From: Candidatus Methanophagales archaeon
GTDB taxonomy: Archaea > Halobacteriota > Syntropharchaeia > Alkanophagales > Methanospirareceae
Reading direction: 5' to 3'
DNA: 12,022 bases
Assembly (NCBI GenBank): GCA_030617585.1
Contig: JAUWVD010000018.1
Span: 1-12,022 of the forward strand
Below are positions 1 to 7,576 of this stretch, one piece after another. Numbering within the stretch: position 1 is the first letter of the stretch; the number at the start of each line of letters is the position of its first letter. The notes under the pieces are model-generated. The model had not been told where the DNA came from and did no database searches. It saw only the letters and a list, made by a program, of their open reading frames with translations. The translations under genes and the position numbers were made by a program.

Positions 1-1018
1 AGAGAAAATAATGGACTATTTTGGCGATGGCGCGGATTTTGGTGTGGAAATAGATTATGTCTTTCAGGAACATCTACTTGGAACAGGAGATGCACTGAAG
101 CATGCTAGGGATAAAACAGATGAGCGATTTCTCGTTTTATCTGGCGATAATGTTATTCGGCCGGATACCCTTTCCGATTCAGACCTTTTGGAAATGACCG
201 AAGAAGGCGGGAATGCAATAGTGATTAAGGCACATAAAGATGTAAGCAAGTGTAGTGTTGTGACGTTAAAAGCAGGAATGGTTGAAGATATTATAGAAAA
301 GCCAAGAGGAGATATAAGTAATTTAGTCAATACGGGAATATACGCTTTAAGGAAGGACATATTTGAGGGTATAGAGGCGGAACTGACATCTACGTTAAGA
401 AGCATGATCCTCCAGGGGAGCCGTATAAACGCATGTGAAACACATGGGGTTTGGTTGGATGCCGTTTACCCTTGGAACATCCTCCGTTTGAATGAGATAG
501 TACTGAGAAATAATCCAGCAAAGGTAGAAGGGAAAATTGAGCGAGGGGTGTCAATAGATGCGCAAGTCTCAATCGGTAAAAATTCGGTGATAAGAGCTAA
601 TTCGTATGTTAAAGGACCTGTTATCATAGGCGAGAATTGCGATATAGGTCCTAATGCCTGCATCTTTCCTTCTACAAGTATTGGGAATGATACTGCAATA
701 GGAGCATTTACGGAGATTAGGAATTCAGTCTTGATGGACGGCGTGAAAATCGGCTCCTTCTCTTCCATTCACGATTCTATCTTTGATACCGGATCGTATG
801 CGGATGGAGGATTCATAGCACGAAGCGAAGAGGTGAGTATAGAAATTGGCGGTGAATATCACATACATAGAGTGAAAATTGGCGCGCTGGTCGGTGAATA
901 TTGCGAGATAGGCAACAACGTAATTGCGCACCCCGGAGCGATAATAGGGAATCGCTCTAAGATAAAGTCAATGAAGGAGCTGACTGGGAAAATACCGGAT
1001 GGGTGCTGGGTTGTATAA
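1..1018 (+). CDS. glmU: Archaeal GlmU-like bifunctional sugar-1-phosphate nucleotidyltransferase / acetyltransferase (5' partial)
   Basis: The reading frame is open to the left edge (codons for E-K-I precede the first in-window ATG at 11), so the true start and the N-terminal nucleotide-binding signature lie outside. What remains begins in the middle of a nucleotidyltransferase domain: DYFGDG, then YVFQEHLLGTGDAL and the LSGDN metal/nucleotide motif, with EKPRG further on. From about in-window residue 170 to the end it changes to a left-handed beta-helix with hexapeptide repeats (ISIG/VIIGENCDIGPNA/SIGNDTAIG/AIIGNR patterns), typical of acyltransferases. Family knowledge: archaeal enzymes of this layout convert glucosamine-1-phosphate to UDP-GlcNAc, or act as related sugar-1-phosphate nucleotidylyltransferases. 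The neighbour glmS, 35 bp downstream on the same strand, supports the UDP-GlcNAc role. Substrate specificity cannot be read from sequence alone; a glucose-1-phosphate thymidylyltransferase-like enzyme is the alternative. Confidence 0.85.
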   Translation, partial: EKIMDYFGDGADFGVEIDYVFQEHLLGTGDALKHARDKTDERFLVLSGDNVIRPDTLSDSDLLEMTEEGGNAIVIKAHKDVSKCSVVTLKAGMVEDIIEKPRGDISNLVNTGIYALRKDIFEGIEAELTSTLRSMILQGSRINACETHGVWLDAVYPWNILRLNEIVLRNNPAKVEGKIERGVSIDAQVSIGKNSVIRANSYVKGPVIIGENCDIGPNACIFPSTSIGNDTAIGAFTEIRNSVLMDGVKIGSFSSIHDSIFDTGSYADGGFIARSEEVSIEIGGEYHIHRVKIGALVGEYCEIGNNVIAHPGAIIGNRSKIKSMKELTGKIPDGCWVV

Positions 1019-1053
1019 GGTATTTATATTATTTTATATTCTAAAAAGGGAAA

Positions 1054-2886
1054 ATGTGCGGAATTGTTGGCTATGTAGGAGAAAGAGAAGCGCTGCCAAT
1101 CATTCTGAAGGCGTTGAAAAGAATTGAATATCGGGGCTATGACTCATGTGGTGTATTAGTGCAGAACCAAGGTGAAATGATGGGGCATAAAGAGGTGGGC
1201 GCTATTGACTGCTTGATTTCAAGCTTATCTGAGTCTGGTTATGAGGGTAAAATAGCGATTGGGCACAGTCGCTGGGCAACTCATGGCGCACCAACAGTGA
1301 CAAATGCACATCCGCACCTCGATTCCAACGGTGAAATTGCTGTCGTTCATAACGGGATAATAGAGAACTATCAGTCGATAAAAGAAGGGGTTTTGTGTGA
1401 TTGCCTTTTTAAATCGGAAACGGATACAGAGGTGATACCTCATTTAATAAACATCTGTTTAAAAAGGAAACTTTCACCAACGGAACTTCATTCGGGTGTG
1501 CGTAATGCATTGCAAGTAAAAGAAGCGGTAAAAGAAGCGTTATCCTATCTAAGAGGTTCTTATGCTATATTGGTTGCGGTAAAAGGTTTTGATGGTTTGG
1601 TAGCGGCGAGGAAAGAATCACCACTCATTGTAGGCGTTGGAGACAGGGGATTTTTTTTGGCTTCTGATGTGCCAGCAGTGCTTGATCAAACGAACAGGGT
1701 AATCTTTTTGGAGGAGGAGGACCTTGTGGTCGTGGAAAAGGATTCAATATACATAGAAAACGGGGGGTCGGAAGTAAAGCGGGAAGAAAGTTTAATCGAA
1801 TGGACGATAGAAGACGCCGAGAAGGGCGGATACGAGCACTTCATGCTGAAAGAGATCCATGAGGAGCCAAAGGCAATTAGAGATACACTTATGGGTTATT
1901 TAACAGAAGGGCGGATAAATTTAGGGCTTGATTTTATAGTTGATGCGGAAAGCATTTTATTGGTTGCCTGCGGCACGTCTTTTTATGCCGCTCTGTGTGG
2001 CAAATACATAATAGAGAATTTAGCAAAAATCCCGGTTCGGATTGAAGTTGCATCGGAATTCAATTACTCTGATTTCGTGCTGGATGGGTCGAAGGTGGTG
2101 GCAATGGCAATTACGCAATCAGGAGAGACGGCAGATACGCTGACAGCGTTGAAAAAAGCGAAGGGATATGGGTGTAAAACAGTAGCGATAACAAATGTTT
2201 TGGGCAGTTCCGCTACGAGACTCGCAGATGAAACGATATACACCAGGGCTGGTCCCGAGATAGGTGTTGCGGCAACAAAAAGCTTCATAACGCAACTCAT
2301 CATCTTTTATCTGCTGGGTTTATTCCTCTCGAAGATGCCCGCGAGTGTGTTTGCGGAACATATCAACGAGCTGAAGCGAATGCCGCAAATAGCTCAACGG
2401 GTGCTTGACGAAGTAAATATACAAAAGCATGCCCGATACCTTTCCAAATATGAGCATACGTTCTTCGTTGGGCGTGGTGTAAACCTGCCTATTTCTTTAG
2501 AGGGTGCATTAAAGCTTAAAGAGATTTCATACATACACGCAGAGGGCTATGCTGTCGGTGAGCTCAAACACGGACCTTTTGCACTGCTTACTGAAGATAC
2601 ACCCGTAATTGCGATTTTAACATGTGATGATATTTATGAGAAGACCTTAGGGAACGTGAAGGAGATAAAAGCAAGAGGGTCGCCGGTGATTGCAATCACG
2701 GAGGAAGGCGATGAAGAGGTGGAGAAATATGTAGATGATGTTATAAGGGTTCCCAGGACCAGTGCTCTATTCTCGCCTATTCCCAACACCGTTGCGCTCC
2801 ACTTACTCGCTTACTGGACTGCAAAAGAGAGGGGCTGTGAAATAGATAAGCCGCGGAATCTGGCAAAAAGTGTAACTGTGGAGTGA
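1054..2886 (+). CDS. glmS: Glutamine--fructose-6-phosphate aminotransferase (isomerizing)
   Basis: This 610-residue protein is full length for the family. It makes glucosamine-6-phosphate from fructose-6-phosphate and glutamine in the cytoplasm, the first step to UDP-GlcNAc. The start is fixed by MCGIVGY: Cys2 is the N-terminal nucleophile of the class II glutaminase after Met removal. Other glutaminase motifs are GHSRWATHGAP, TNAHPH and HNGIIENY. Two SIS isomerase domains follow: the first has CGTSFYAA and ITQSGETADT, the second has SLEGALKLKEISYIHAEGY and ELKHGP. The C-terminus DKPRNLAKSVTVE is the conserved active-site tail. A weak Shine-Dalgarno (AAGGG) lies just upstream. The preceding GlmU-like gene ends 35 bp away, so the two are probably cotranscribed. 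The gene ends 6 bp from the convergent DUF655 gene. Confidence 0.97.
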   Translation: MCGIVGYVGEREALPIILKALKRIEYRGYDSCGVLVQNQGEMMGHKEVGAIDCLISSLSESGYEGKIAIGHSRWATHGAPTVTNAHPHLDSNGEIAVVHNGIIENYQSIKEGVLCDCLFKSETDTEVIPHLINICLKRKLSPTELHSGVRNALQVKEAVKEALSYLRGSYAILVAVKGFDGLVAARKESPLIVGVGDRGFFLASDVPAVLDQTNRVIFLEEEDLVVVEKDSIYIENGGSEVKREESLIEWTIEDAEKGGYEHFMLKEIHEEPKAIRDTLMGYLTEGRINLGLDFIVDAESILLVACGTSFYAALCGKYIIENLAKIPVRIEVASEFNYSDFVLDGSKVVAMAITQSGETADTLTALKKAKGYGCKTVAITNVLGSSATRLADETIYTRAGPEIGVAATKSFITQLIIFYLLGLFLSKMPASVFAEHINELKRMPQIAQRVLDEVNIQKHARYLSKYEHTFFVGRGVNLPISLEGALKLKEISYIHAEGYAVGELKHGPFALLTEDTPVIAILTCDDIYEKTLGNVKEIKARGSPVIAITEEGDEEVEKYVDDVIRVPRTSALFSPIPNTVALHLLAYWTAKERGCEIDKPRNLAKSVTVE

Positions 2887-2892
2887 ACGTTT

Positions 2893-3498
2893 TCAAATAC
2901 CGATAAAGATTTTGTATTTCATATCTTCATTCATTATTTCCTCTTCTATTCGCTTTGCAATTATCTTTTCGGGGTGATGAAGTCCCGTAACTCTTTTTGT
3001 GAGCGTTTCAAAGTCGGAAAATGGACCTTCCTTCCGCTCTTCTAATATTGCCCACATCAATTTCTTCCCTATTCCAGGCAATAAATCAAGTGTGTGTAAT
3101 CGTGTGGTAATAGGCTTTGCCTCGTTGAATGTCTGTACAAACTTCTCCTCGTTCTCTTTTACTAGCTTCTCCAAGACGTAGGGTAGTTCTATTTTCGCAG
3201 TCGGCGTTAATTCATTATATCTCAACCTCTGGGTTACATGGTCTATCTCTTCCCGCTCGCCTTCTCCGATATATACCCGATCATAGACCAAAGGAACTTT
3301 ATCCTTCTTTGGTGAAAGCTCCATTAAGATGAAGTTATCCTCGCCAATAGCGTGGATAAGTGGTTTCTTCTGATATACCGCTCGGGAGTCATTAGAATGC
3401 CCATAGGGCAAATAATCGAGGATACGTGCATACGTCTCCCTTTTCTTTTCCCTTACCCTCTCCTTCAACATTCCACCTTTTTTCTCATACTCAGTCAT
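2893..3498 (-). CDS. DUF655 family nucleic-acid-binding protein
   Basis: This 201-residue protein matches the archaeal DUF655 family in length and layout. The N-terminal half (about residues 20-100) contains YARILDYLPYGH and a beta-rich, OB-like stretch. The C-terminal half holds a helix-hairpin-helix DNA/RNA-binding motif, LDLLPGIGKKLMWAILEERK, followed by PFSDFETLTKRV, which resembles a second HhH segment. The biochemical role of the family is not established; HhH and OB-type features point to nucleic-acid binding. It lies 40 bp downstream of rpo4 on the same strand. That pairing is common in Euryarchaeota, where the order is often L21e - rpo4 - DUF655 - rRNA adenine dimethyltransferase. 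Here the dimethyltransferase gene does not follow: the unit ends against glmS. A GGGGG tract about 8 nt before the ATG can serve as ribosome binding site. Confidence 0.88.
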   Translation of the reverse strand: MTEYEKKGGMLKERVREKKRETYARILDYLPYGHSNDSRAVYQKKPLIHAIGEDNFILMELSPKKDKVPLVYDRVYIGEGEREEIDHVTQRLRYNELTPTAKIELPYVLEKLVKENEEKFVQTFNEAKPITTRLHTLDLLPGIGKKLMWAILEERKEGPFSDFETLTKRVTGLHHPEKIIAKRIEEEIMNEDMKYKIFIGI

Positions 3499-3538
3499 CC
3501 CTTTTTCCCCCTTAATATGCTCAACTTCTATCCTTCAT

Positions 3539-3898
3539 TCATATATGCTTTGCAACACAATCGAGTATTTCTTCTATGTCCCCCTCGGTAAGAGTAAAAC
3601 GTTCTTTTGCATAGATTGCTCGCACTTCGTCTTTGCTCTTCGGCAGAAGGTCCGCAATTCTTACTGCTATCTCCTCTTTCATTTTTGATAATTCTAAAAG
3701 CTCGGTTATAAGTGTTCTTGACTCTTCTGCTCCCAGTTTAGCAAACTTTGTTGTATGCTCATACGCTTTCCTTCTCTCATACCGCATCTCCTCCTCGCCG
3801 TCTTTCTTTCCCGCGACATCACCCCTTGGAGTAGTTAACATTTCCTTAGCTTCCGCTAACGTCAAGACAGATTCATTAATTATTTCCTTTACTATCAT
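3539..3898 (-). CDS. rpo4: DNA-directed RNA polymerase subunit Rpo4 (RpoF, RPB4-like)
   Basis: This 119-residue protein has the usual size of archaeal Rpo4. Family features are the start MIVKEIINESVLTLAEAKEML, a central helical stretch (YEHTTKFAKL), and the HRDC-like C-terminus with ELLELSKMKEEIAVRIADLLPKS, DEVRAIYAKERF and ILDCVAKHI. Rpo4 forms the stalk of archaeal RNA polymerase with Rpo7, helping open-complex formation and RNA binding. It heads a two-gene unit with DUF655. The usual upstream partner, ribosomal protein L21e, is absent: the divergent ahcY gene begins about 100 bp away. A possible ribosome binding site (GAAAGGA) lies 13 nt before the ATG, rather far. Confidence 0.9.
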   Translation of the reverse strand: MIVKEIINESVLTLAEAKEMLTTPRGDVAGKKDGEEEMRYERRKAYEHTTKFAKLGAEESRTLITELLELSKMKEEIAVRIADLLPKSKDEVRAIYAKERFTLTEGDIEEILDCVAKHI

Positions 3899-3942
3899 TT
3901 TTGCGTTTTATCCTTTCATCACTACTTCTTGTTATATGCGGT

Positions 3943-3957
3943 AATAATATAAAAAGA
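3943..3957. promoter_or_regulatory. Candidate TATA region in the rpo4/ahcY divergent intergenic
   Basis: The 103-bp space between the two divergent starts holds AATATAAAAAG. Read forward it is an archaeal TATA-like box about 50 bp before the ahcY ATG. Read in reverse, TTTTTATATT lies about 50 bp before the rpo4 ATG. Either or both genes could use it. This is a sequence-motif call only. Confidence 0.4.
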
Positions 3958-4001
3958 TTTTTATGTGGCCATGTTTATCATACAATAATGAAGGTGGTTA
4001 A

Positions 4002-5258
4002 ATGAAGGCTAGTATAATAAAGGACATAAACCTTGCGGAAGACGGAAAGAAAAGGATAGAGTGGGTTAGAGGGCGAATGCCGGTTTTGGATATGATAAGA
4101 AGTAGATATGAGCGTGAGAAGCCATTAGAAAACGTGAATGTAATGGCATGCTTGCATGTAACGGTAGAAACGGCAAATCTTATCTTAACACTAAGGGCAG
4201 GTGGTGCAGAAGTCGCACTTACCGCTGCAAATCCACTCTCTACTCAGGATGACATAGCAGCAGCTCTGGCTTCTTTTGGTGTGCGAACATATGCATACCG
4301 GGGCGAGAGCGATAGCGAGTATTATGAGTATTTAAAGTATGCACTTGAGATAGAGCCCACGGTGGTGCTTGATGATGGAGCCGATGCGATTACAACGCTT
4401 CATACAATGGGAGAAAAGACACGGAAAAACGTAAAGGGCACATGTGAAGAGACAACTACGGGCGTGATAAGACATCAAGCAAGAGCGAAGGAGCACAAGT
4501 TGGGCTTTCCTGTAATTGCGGTCAACAATGCAGAGACGAAGATGATGTTTGATAACCGATATGGCACTGGGCAATCAACCCTGCATGGGATAATGAACGC
4601 AACAAATATCCTCCTTGCAGGCAGAGTGCTAGTGGTAGGCGGATATGGCTGGTGTGGACGAGGTGTGGCGTTGAGAGCCAAAGGGCTTGGATCGAACGTA
4701 ATAGTAGTGGAAACGAACCCGAGGAAAGCACTGGAGGCTGTTATGGATGGGTACAGAGTGATGCCAATGCGAGAAGCGTCGAAAATAGGTGACGTCTTTG
4801 TCACTGCTACCGGCGATATATCTGTTATAAGAGGCGAGCATTTCGCATTGATGAAAGACGGTGTAATTCTTGCCAATACGGGCCATTTTAATGTTGAGCT
4901 AAACGTAAACGACTTAGAAGAGATGGCAGTGGCGAAGAAAGAGATAAAAGAGAATGTAGTAGAATATAAGATGAAAGATGGGCGGAAGTTATATTTACTA
5001 TCGGAAGGGCGACTTGTGAACCTCGCATCTGCATACGGACATCCACCGGAGGTAATGGATATGAGCTTCGCAAATCAGGCTTTGTGTACGCGATACATTG
5101 TGGAAAACCATGATAAACTGCAAAATGAGGTATATCCCGTGCCAAAAGCGATAGATGAGGAAATAGCTCGACTGAAGTTGAAATCAATGAACGTGGAGGT
5201 AGAGGTACTAACAGAAGAGCAAAAGAAATATCTCAGTTCTTGGGACTTTGGTACGTAA
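4002..5258 (+). CDS. ahcY: S-adenosylhomocysteine hydrolase (archaeal type)
   Basis: This 418-residue protein reversibly splits S-adenosylhomocysteine to adenosine and homocysteine, relieving product inhibition of methyltransferases. Substrate-domain motifs are ACLHVTVETANL, NPLSTQDD, DDGAD, EETTTGVIRH and NNAETKMMFDNRYGTGQS. The NAD-binding Rossmann motif VVGGYGWCGRG lies near residue 210, and NTGHFNVEL and LVNLASAYGHPPEVMDMSF follow. The protein ends in YLSSWDFGT and lacks the longer C-terminal extension of bacterial and eukaryotic enzymes, as is usual in archaea. Some methanogen homologues prefer S-inosylhomocysteine; the sequence does not decide this. A good ribosome binding site, AAGGTGGT, sits 3 nt before the ATG. 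The gene is monocistronic here, divergent from rpo4 and convergent with hemD. Confidence 0.96.
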   Translation: MKASIIKDINLAEDGKKRIEWVRGRMPVLDMIRSRYEREKPLENVNVMACLHVTVETANLILTLRAGGAEVALTAANPLSTQDDIAAALASFGVRTYAYRGESDSEYYEYLKYALEIEPTVVLDDGADAITTLHTMGEKTRKNVKGTCEETTTGVIRHQARAKEHKLGFPVIAVNNAETKMMFDNRYGTGQSTLHGIMNATNILLAGRVLVVGGYGWCGRGVALRAKGLGSNVIVVETNPRKALEAVMDGYRVMPMREASKIGDVFVTATGDISVIRGEHFALMKDGVILANTGHFNVELNVNDLEEMAVAKKEIKENVVEYKMKDGRKLYLLSEGRLVNLASAYGHPPEVMDMSFANQALCTRYIVENHDKLQNEVYPVPKAIDEEIARLKLKSMNVEVEVLTEEQKKYLSSWDFGT

Positions 5259-5287
5259 AAAATCGCTTTTGTTTATCGTAGAGCAAA

Positions 5288-5324
5288 CAGAGGAATTGGG
5301 AAATTATTTAGCTCCCCTCCTCTG
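5288..5324 (+). terminator. Stem-loop downstream of ahcY, possible transcription end or processing structure
   Basis: CAGAGGA at 5288-5294 pairs perfectly with TCCTCTG at 5318-5324. An inner GGGA/TCCC stem (5298-5301 with 5313-5316) and an 11-nt loop complete it. It lies 30 bp after the ahcY stop and before the convergent hemD. No T-tract follows, so classical intrinsic termination is not supported; RNA stabilisation or processing is equally possible. Confidence 0.35.
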
Positions 5325-5393
5325 CGCACTCCATGATCTCGGCGGTAAACAATTAAGAAAGCATAATATCGAACTAAAATTAAATATTTATTG

Positions 5394-5437
5394 ACACAGA
5401 TTAACGCAGATTAAATCAAATCCGTGTAAATCTGCGT
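5394..5437. repeat. Palindromic element A made of 10-bp units, 3' side of hemD
   Basis: Two forward units (ACACAGATTA at 5394-5403, ACGCAGATTA at 5404-5413), a 4-bp spacer, then two reverse units. On the minus strand these read ACGCAGATTT (5437-5428) and ACACGGATTT (5427-5418). The whole is an imperfect palindrome with a 10-bp period. The two reverse units are identical, in inverted orientation, to the first 20 bp of element B on the other side of hemD. Confidence 0.85.
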
Positions 5438-5479
5438 CCCAAATTAAATTTATAGGTAGAAGTTATACTTTATATACAA

Positions 5480-6271
5480 TTACAAATCCTCTCTTATCTC
5501 CTTCAAAAGATCTCCAATCGTGCTTTTTTGCGCGACCAAATCCACATTTAGCCCTTCTTCTTTTATGGTTTCAGCAGTTGGATCGCCAATAGCGACAATT
5601 TTCGCGTTCTCGAAGACCTTCTCTGCTATATTCAACTCTTTTGTGTGCTTTAAGAAGATCCTAAAAGTCAATGAACTTGTGAATATTACATAATCCGGCC
5701 CATACCACACAAGTTCATTAAAGAACTCTTTGCATTCTGCTAGTGCAATTTCCCTCACGCTATATATCGCTATATCTGTCACGAAAGCACCTTTACCCTC
5801 TAAAAATGTTATATTATCCTTGCCGCCTTCTGAACTTCTGAGGAATACAATCCTTGTATCTTTTACTTCAATCGCATCAAACACACTCTTTAAACCATCA
5901 GAGCTATATTCCGCGGGCATAATATGCACGTGCAAGCCCTTATTCGCAAGCTCCGCTTTCGTTGCAGGGCCAATAGCACATACAGCCACAGTATCATCCT
6001 GGAATTTCTTCTTTAAGTCGAATTTACCGTTGCAAATGTCAAACGCTTTCTTCACGCCGTTTATACTCGTGAACACGGCTATGTCCACGCATTCTCCAAA
6101 AACAGCTTCTAGCTCCGCCAATGCATCCTTCCGTACTACCAGTTCAAACAGCGGGAAGCCGAAAAAGTCAAACCCATATCTATCTGCTATCTCTTTTGTC
6201 TTTTTAAGTACATTTTCAGGTCTAAAAACGGCTATCTTATTTCTATTTTGCACTTTGATATTTTTTTGCAT
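5480..6271 (-). CDS. hemD: Uroporphyrinogen-III synthase
   Basis: This 263-residue protein closes hydroxymethylbilane with inversion of ring D to give uroporphyrinogen III, the branch point for siroheme, cobalamin, F430 and archaeal heme. The family is divergent, but the pattern of two alternating domains fits: IAVFRPEN at the N-terminus, VFTSINGVKKAF, CAIGPATKAELANKGL, VFLRSSEGGKD, VTDIAIYSVREI (with the conserved active-site-region Tyr), VIFTSSLTFRIFL, and the end VAIGDPTAETIKEEGLNVDLVAQKSTIGDLLKEI. The start at 6271 gives an N-terminal extension of about 10 polar residues before the core; no strong ribosome binding site precedes it, so the exact start is uncertain. cobA lies upstream on the same strand, separated by 114 bp that hold element B. 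The pair is probably functionally linked. The gene is bracketed by elements A and B. Confidence 0.9.
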   Translation of the reverse strand: MQKNIKVQNRNKIAVFRPENVLKKTKEIADRYGFDFFGFPLFELVVRKDALAELEAVFGECVDIAVFTSINGVKKAFDICNGKFDLKKKFQDDTVAVCAIGPATKAELANKGLHVHIMPAEYSSDGLKSVFDAIEVKDTRIVFLRSSEGGKDNITFLEGKGAFVTDIAIYSVREIALAECKEFFNELVWYGPDYVIFTSSLTFRIFLKHTKELNIAEKVFENAKIVAIGDPTAETIKEEGLNVDLVAQKSTIGDLLKEIREDL

Positions 6272-6323
6272 TTTGCATCTTTTATAGTATAATAATGTAT
6301 AGGTTCCACATATTTAATTTAGG

Positions 6324-6378
6324 ACGCAGATTTACACGGATTTAATTTTTTTCTGTGTTAATCAGTGTTAATCGGTGT
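6324..6378. repeat. Palindromic element B made of 10-bp units, between hemD and cobA
   Basis: Two forward units, ACGCAGATTT (6324-6333) and ACACGGATTT (6334-6343), then a T-rich spacer. Three reverse units follow: minus-strand ACACAGAAAA (6358-6349), ACACTGATTA (6368-6359) and ACACCGATTA (6378-6369). The period is exactly 10 bp and the arrangement is convergent, so the element can fold as an imperfect hairpin. It ends 7 bp before the cobA stop codon. Confidence 0.85.
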
Positions 6379-6385
6379 CAATAAT

Positions 6386-7129
6386 CTATTTTATTTCGTT
6401 TTGTTCTGTCAACTTCTCCCTTACATTAACCACGTCGCCAATCACGATCACAGCCGGTGGAGTCACCTTTTCTTTCGCAGCTACTGCCACAATAGTCCCC
6501 AGCGTTCCAACGGTAAGCCTTGCATCTGCTGTGAACCCGTTTTCAATCATCGACACGGGCGTTTCCGCGCGCATGCCATGTTCTAAAAGTGCATCAATAT
6601 TCGTAACGAGGTTCCCAACACCCATTAATATAACGAGCGTGCCCTTCAAATTCGCTATCGCTTCCCAGTTGATGCTCTCTTCTTTCTCGTCCATCTCGTG
6701 ACCAGTGATTATAGTAACGGAAGAAGAAATGCCACGAAAAGTTAGTGGGATGGAGAATGAGGCGGGAACTGCAACTGCCGATGTTATCCCGGGTACAACT
6801 TCAAAATCAACGCCACTCGCTTTGAGTACCGCAGCTTCTTCGCCGCCTCTACCGAATATGTACGGATCGCCGCCTTTCAACCGCACAACCTTATCGTATT
6901 TCTCCGACAGGTCTACTAAGAGCGCGTTTATCGCAGCCTGTGTGTATTTATGCTTCTTTGCGGTTTTTCCTGTATCTATAACCTCTTTACCCTCGGGTAT
7001 CAGTTCCTTCACGCCCAAGACTAAATTATCAATTAATATGACGTCTGCTTCTTTTATAAGCCGATACGCCTTCAAACTTAATAGTTCCGGGTCGCCAGGT
7101 CCGGCACCAACGAGATATACTTTGCCCAT
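6386..7129 (-). CDS. cobA: Uroporphyrinogen-III C-methyltransferase (SUMT)
   Basis: This 247-residue protein is the typical single-domain SUMT. It uses two S-adenosylmethionine to methylate uroporphyrinogen III at C2 and C7, giving precorrin-2 for siroheme, corrinoid, F430 and alternative heme pathways. Diagnostic motifs are VYLVGAGPGDPELLSLKA at the N-terminus, VVRLKGGDPYIFGRGGEE, VVPGITSAVAVPA and IPLTFRG-SSVTIITGHE, then LVILMGVGN and the end PPAVIVIGDVV. In most homologues the IPLT motif reads THR; here it is TFR, a substitution worth noting but not obviously disabling. S-adenosylhomocysteine from this reaction would be removed by the nearby ahcY. The start at 7129 directly opens the MGKVYLVGAGPG core; GGGAGGGG lies about 12 nt upstream as a possible ribosome binding site. 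Confidence 0.96.
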   Translation of the reverse strand: MGKVYLVGAGPGDPELLSLKAYRLIKEADVILIDNLVLGVKELIPEGKEVIDTGKTAKKHKYTQAAINALLVDLSEKYDKVVRLKGGDPYIFGRGGEEAAVLKASGVDFEVVPGITSAVAVPASFSIPLTFRGISSSVTIITGHEMDEKEESINWEAIANLKGTLVILMGVGNLVTNIDALLEHGMRAETPVSMIENGFTADARLTVGTLGTIVAVAAKEKVTPPAVIVIGDVVNVREKLTEQNEIK

Positions 7130-7225
7130 TACCCTTACTACCCCTCCCTTTTTAACATACTCATACTACATATAATTCTCGGAATATCATAAGAAGTTAG
7201 TTTTTTATATTTGTTTAGCTCCTTT

Positions 7226-7259
7226 TTATAACCACGAGATTACACAGATTTTCACGAGA
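7226..7259 (+). repeat. Element C, left arm
   Basis: TTATAACCACGAGATT followed by ACACAGATTTT and CACGAG: about 10-11 bp units of the same ACAC-GATT kind as elements A and B. It forms an imperfect inverted pair with 7325-7354, enclosing about 65 bp of AT-rich DNA with no gene. Confidence 0.75.
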
Positions 7260-7324
7260 AAAAGAATAATATTAACATAGTTCCTATAGAATATTAGCTA
7301 CTTTATACCAAAATAATTCCCAGT

Positions 7325-7354
7325 TCTTGTGTCAATCTTGTGAAATCTCGTGGT
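7325..7354 (-). repeat. Element C, right arm
   Basis: On the minus strand this reads ACCACGAGATTT, then CACAAGATTG and ACACAAG: the inverted partner of 7226-7259. Its outer end (7354) coincides with the last recognisable residue of the transposase remnant, so the arm and the remnant are directly joined. Confidence 0.75.
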
Positions 7355-7526
7355 TTTTTATGAACAAATGTACATGATTTACATTCATCGCCATGTCTAT
7401 AATCTCAATATCGAGCTCTTTGCAGTTTTTTCTGATAATTTCTTCCGCCACCTCTGTCACATCCCCCTCCAATACCTTCCCGCGATACGTCGGCGAAAAA
7501 ACAAGAATTTCATCCCGGTAAAGTTT
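7332..7526 (-). pseudogene. tnpA: Remnant of an IS200/IS605-type Y1 transposase (TnpA)
   Basis: On the minus strand an uninterrupted frame of about 64 codons without a start codon reads ...ILVFSPTYRGKVLEGD, then AEEIIRKNCKELDIEII, then NVNHVHLFIK. This is the N-terminal part of the IS200/IS605 Y1 (HUH) transposase family: the YRGKVL segment and the HVHLF histidine motif are diagnostic. It begins after an in-frame TGA at 7527-7529. It loses similarity right after HVHLFIK, where the repeat arm (7354 downwards) supplies seven unrelated residues (NHEISQD) and the stop. The catalytic tyrosine region and the rest are missing, so it cannot be active. It occupies most of the cobA/MinD intergenic space. 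Similarity is judged by eye from family knowledge. Confidence 0.75.
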
Positions 7527-7533
7527 TCAAACA

Positions 7534-7550
7534 GAGCAGGGAGCAGGGAG
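7534..7550. repeat. Short 7-bp tandem repeat
   Basis: GAGCAGG is repeated twice and followed by GAG (7534-7550), just upstream of the transposase remnant reading frame. It is compositionally unlike its AT-rich surroundings. No function is apparent; it may mark an old insertion boundary. Confidence 0.6.
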
Positions 7551-7576
7551 ATCAGATACAACATTCAATTCGTAAT

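Noticed and set aside
5259..5393. An open frame of about 40 codons after ahcY on the plus strand (..FIVEQTEELGNYLAPLL..) and a short minus-strand frame ending AEIMECAEEGS.
   Set aside because: Neither has a start codon with a ribosome site or a recognisable family. The stretch is better explained as a stem-loop plus repeat element A.
5730..6287. A plus-strand open frame of 185 codons across hemD.
   Set aside because: It is antisense to a gene with clear HemD motifs, and has no family features or ribosome site of its own.
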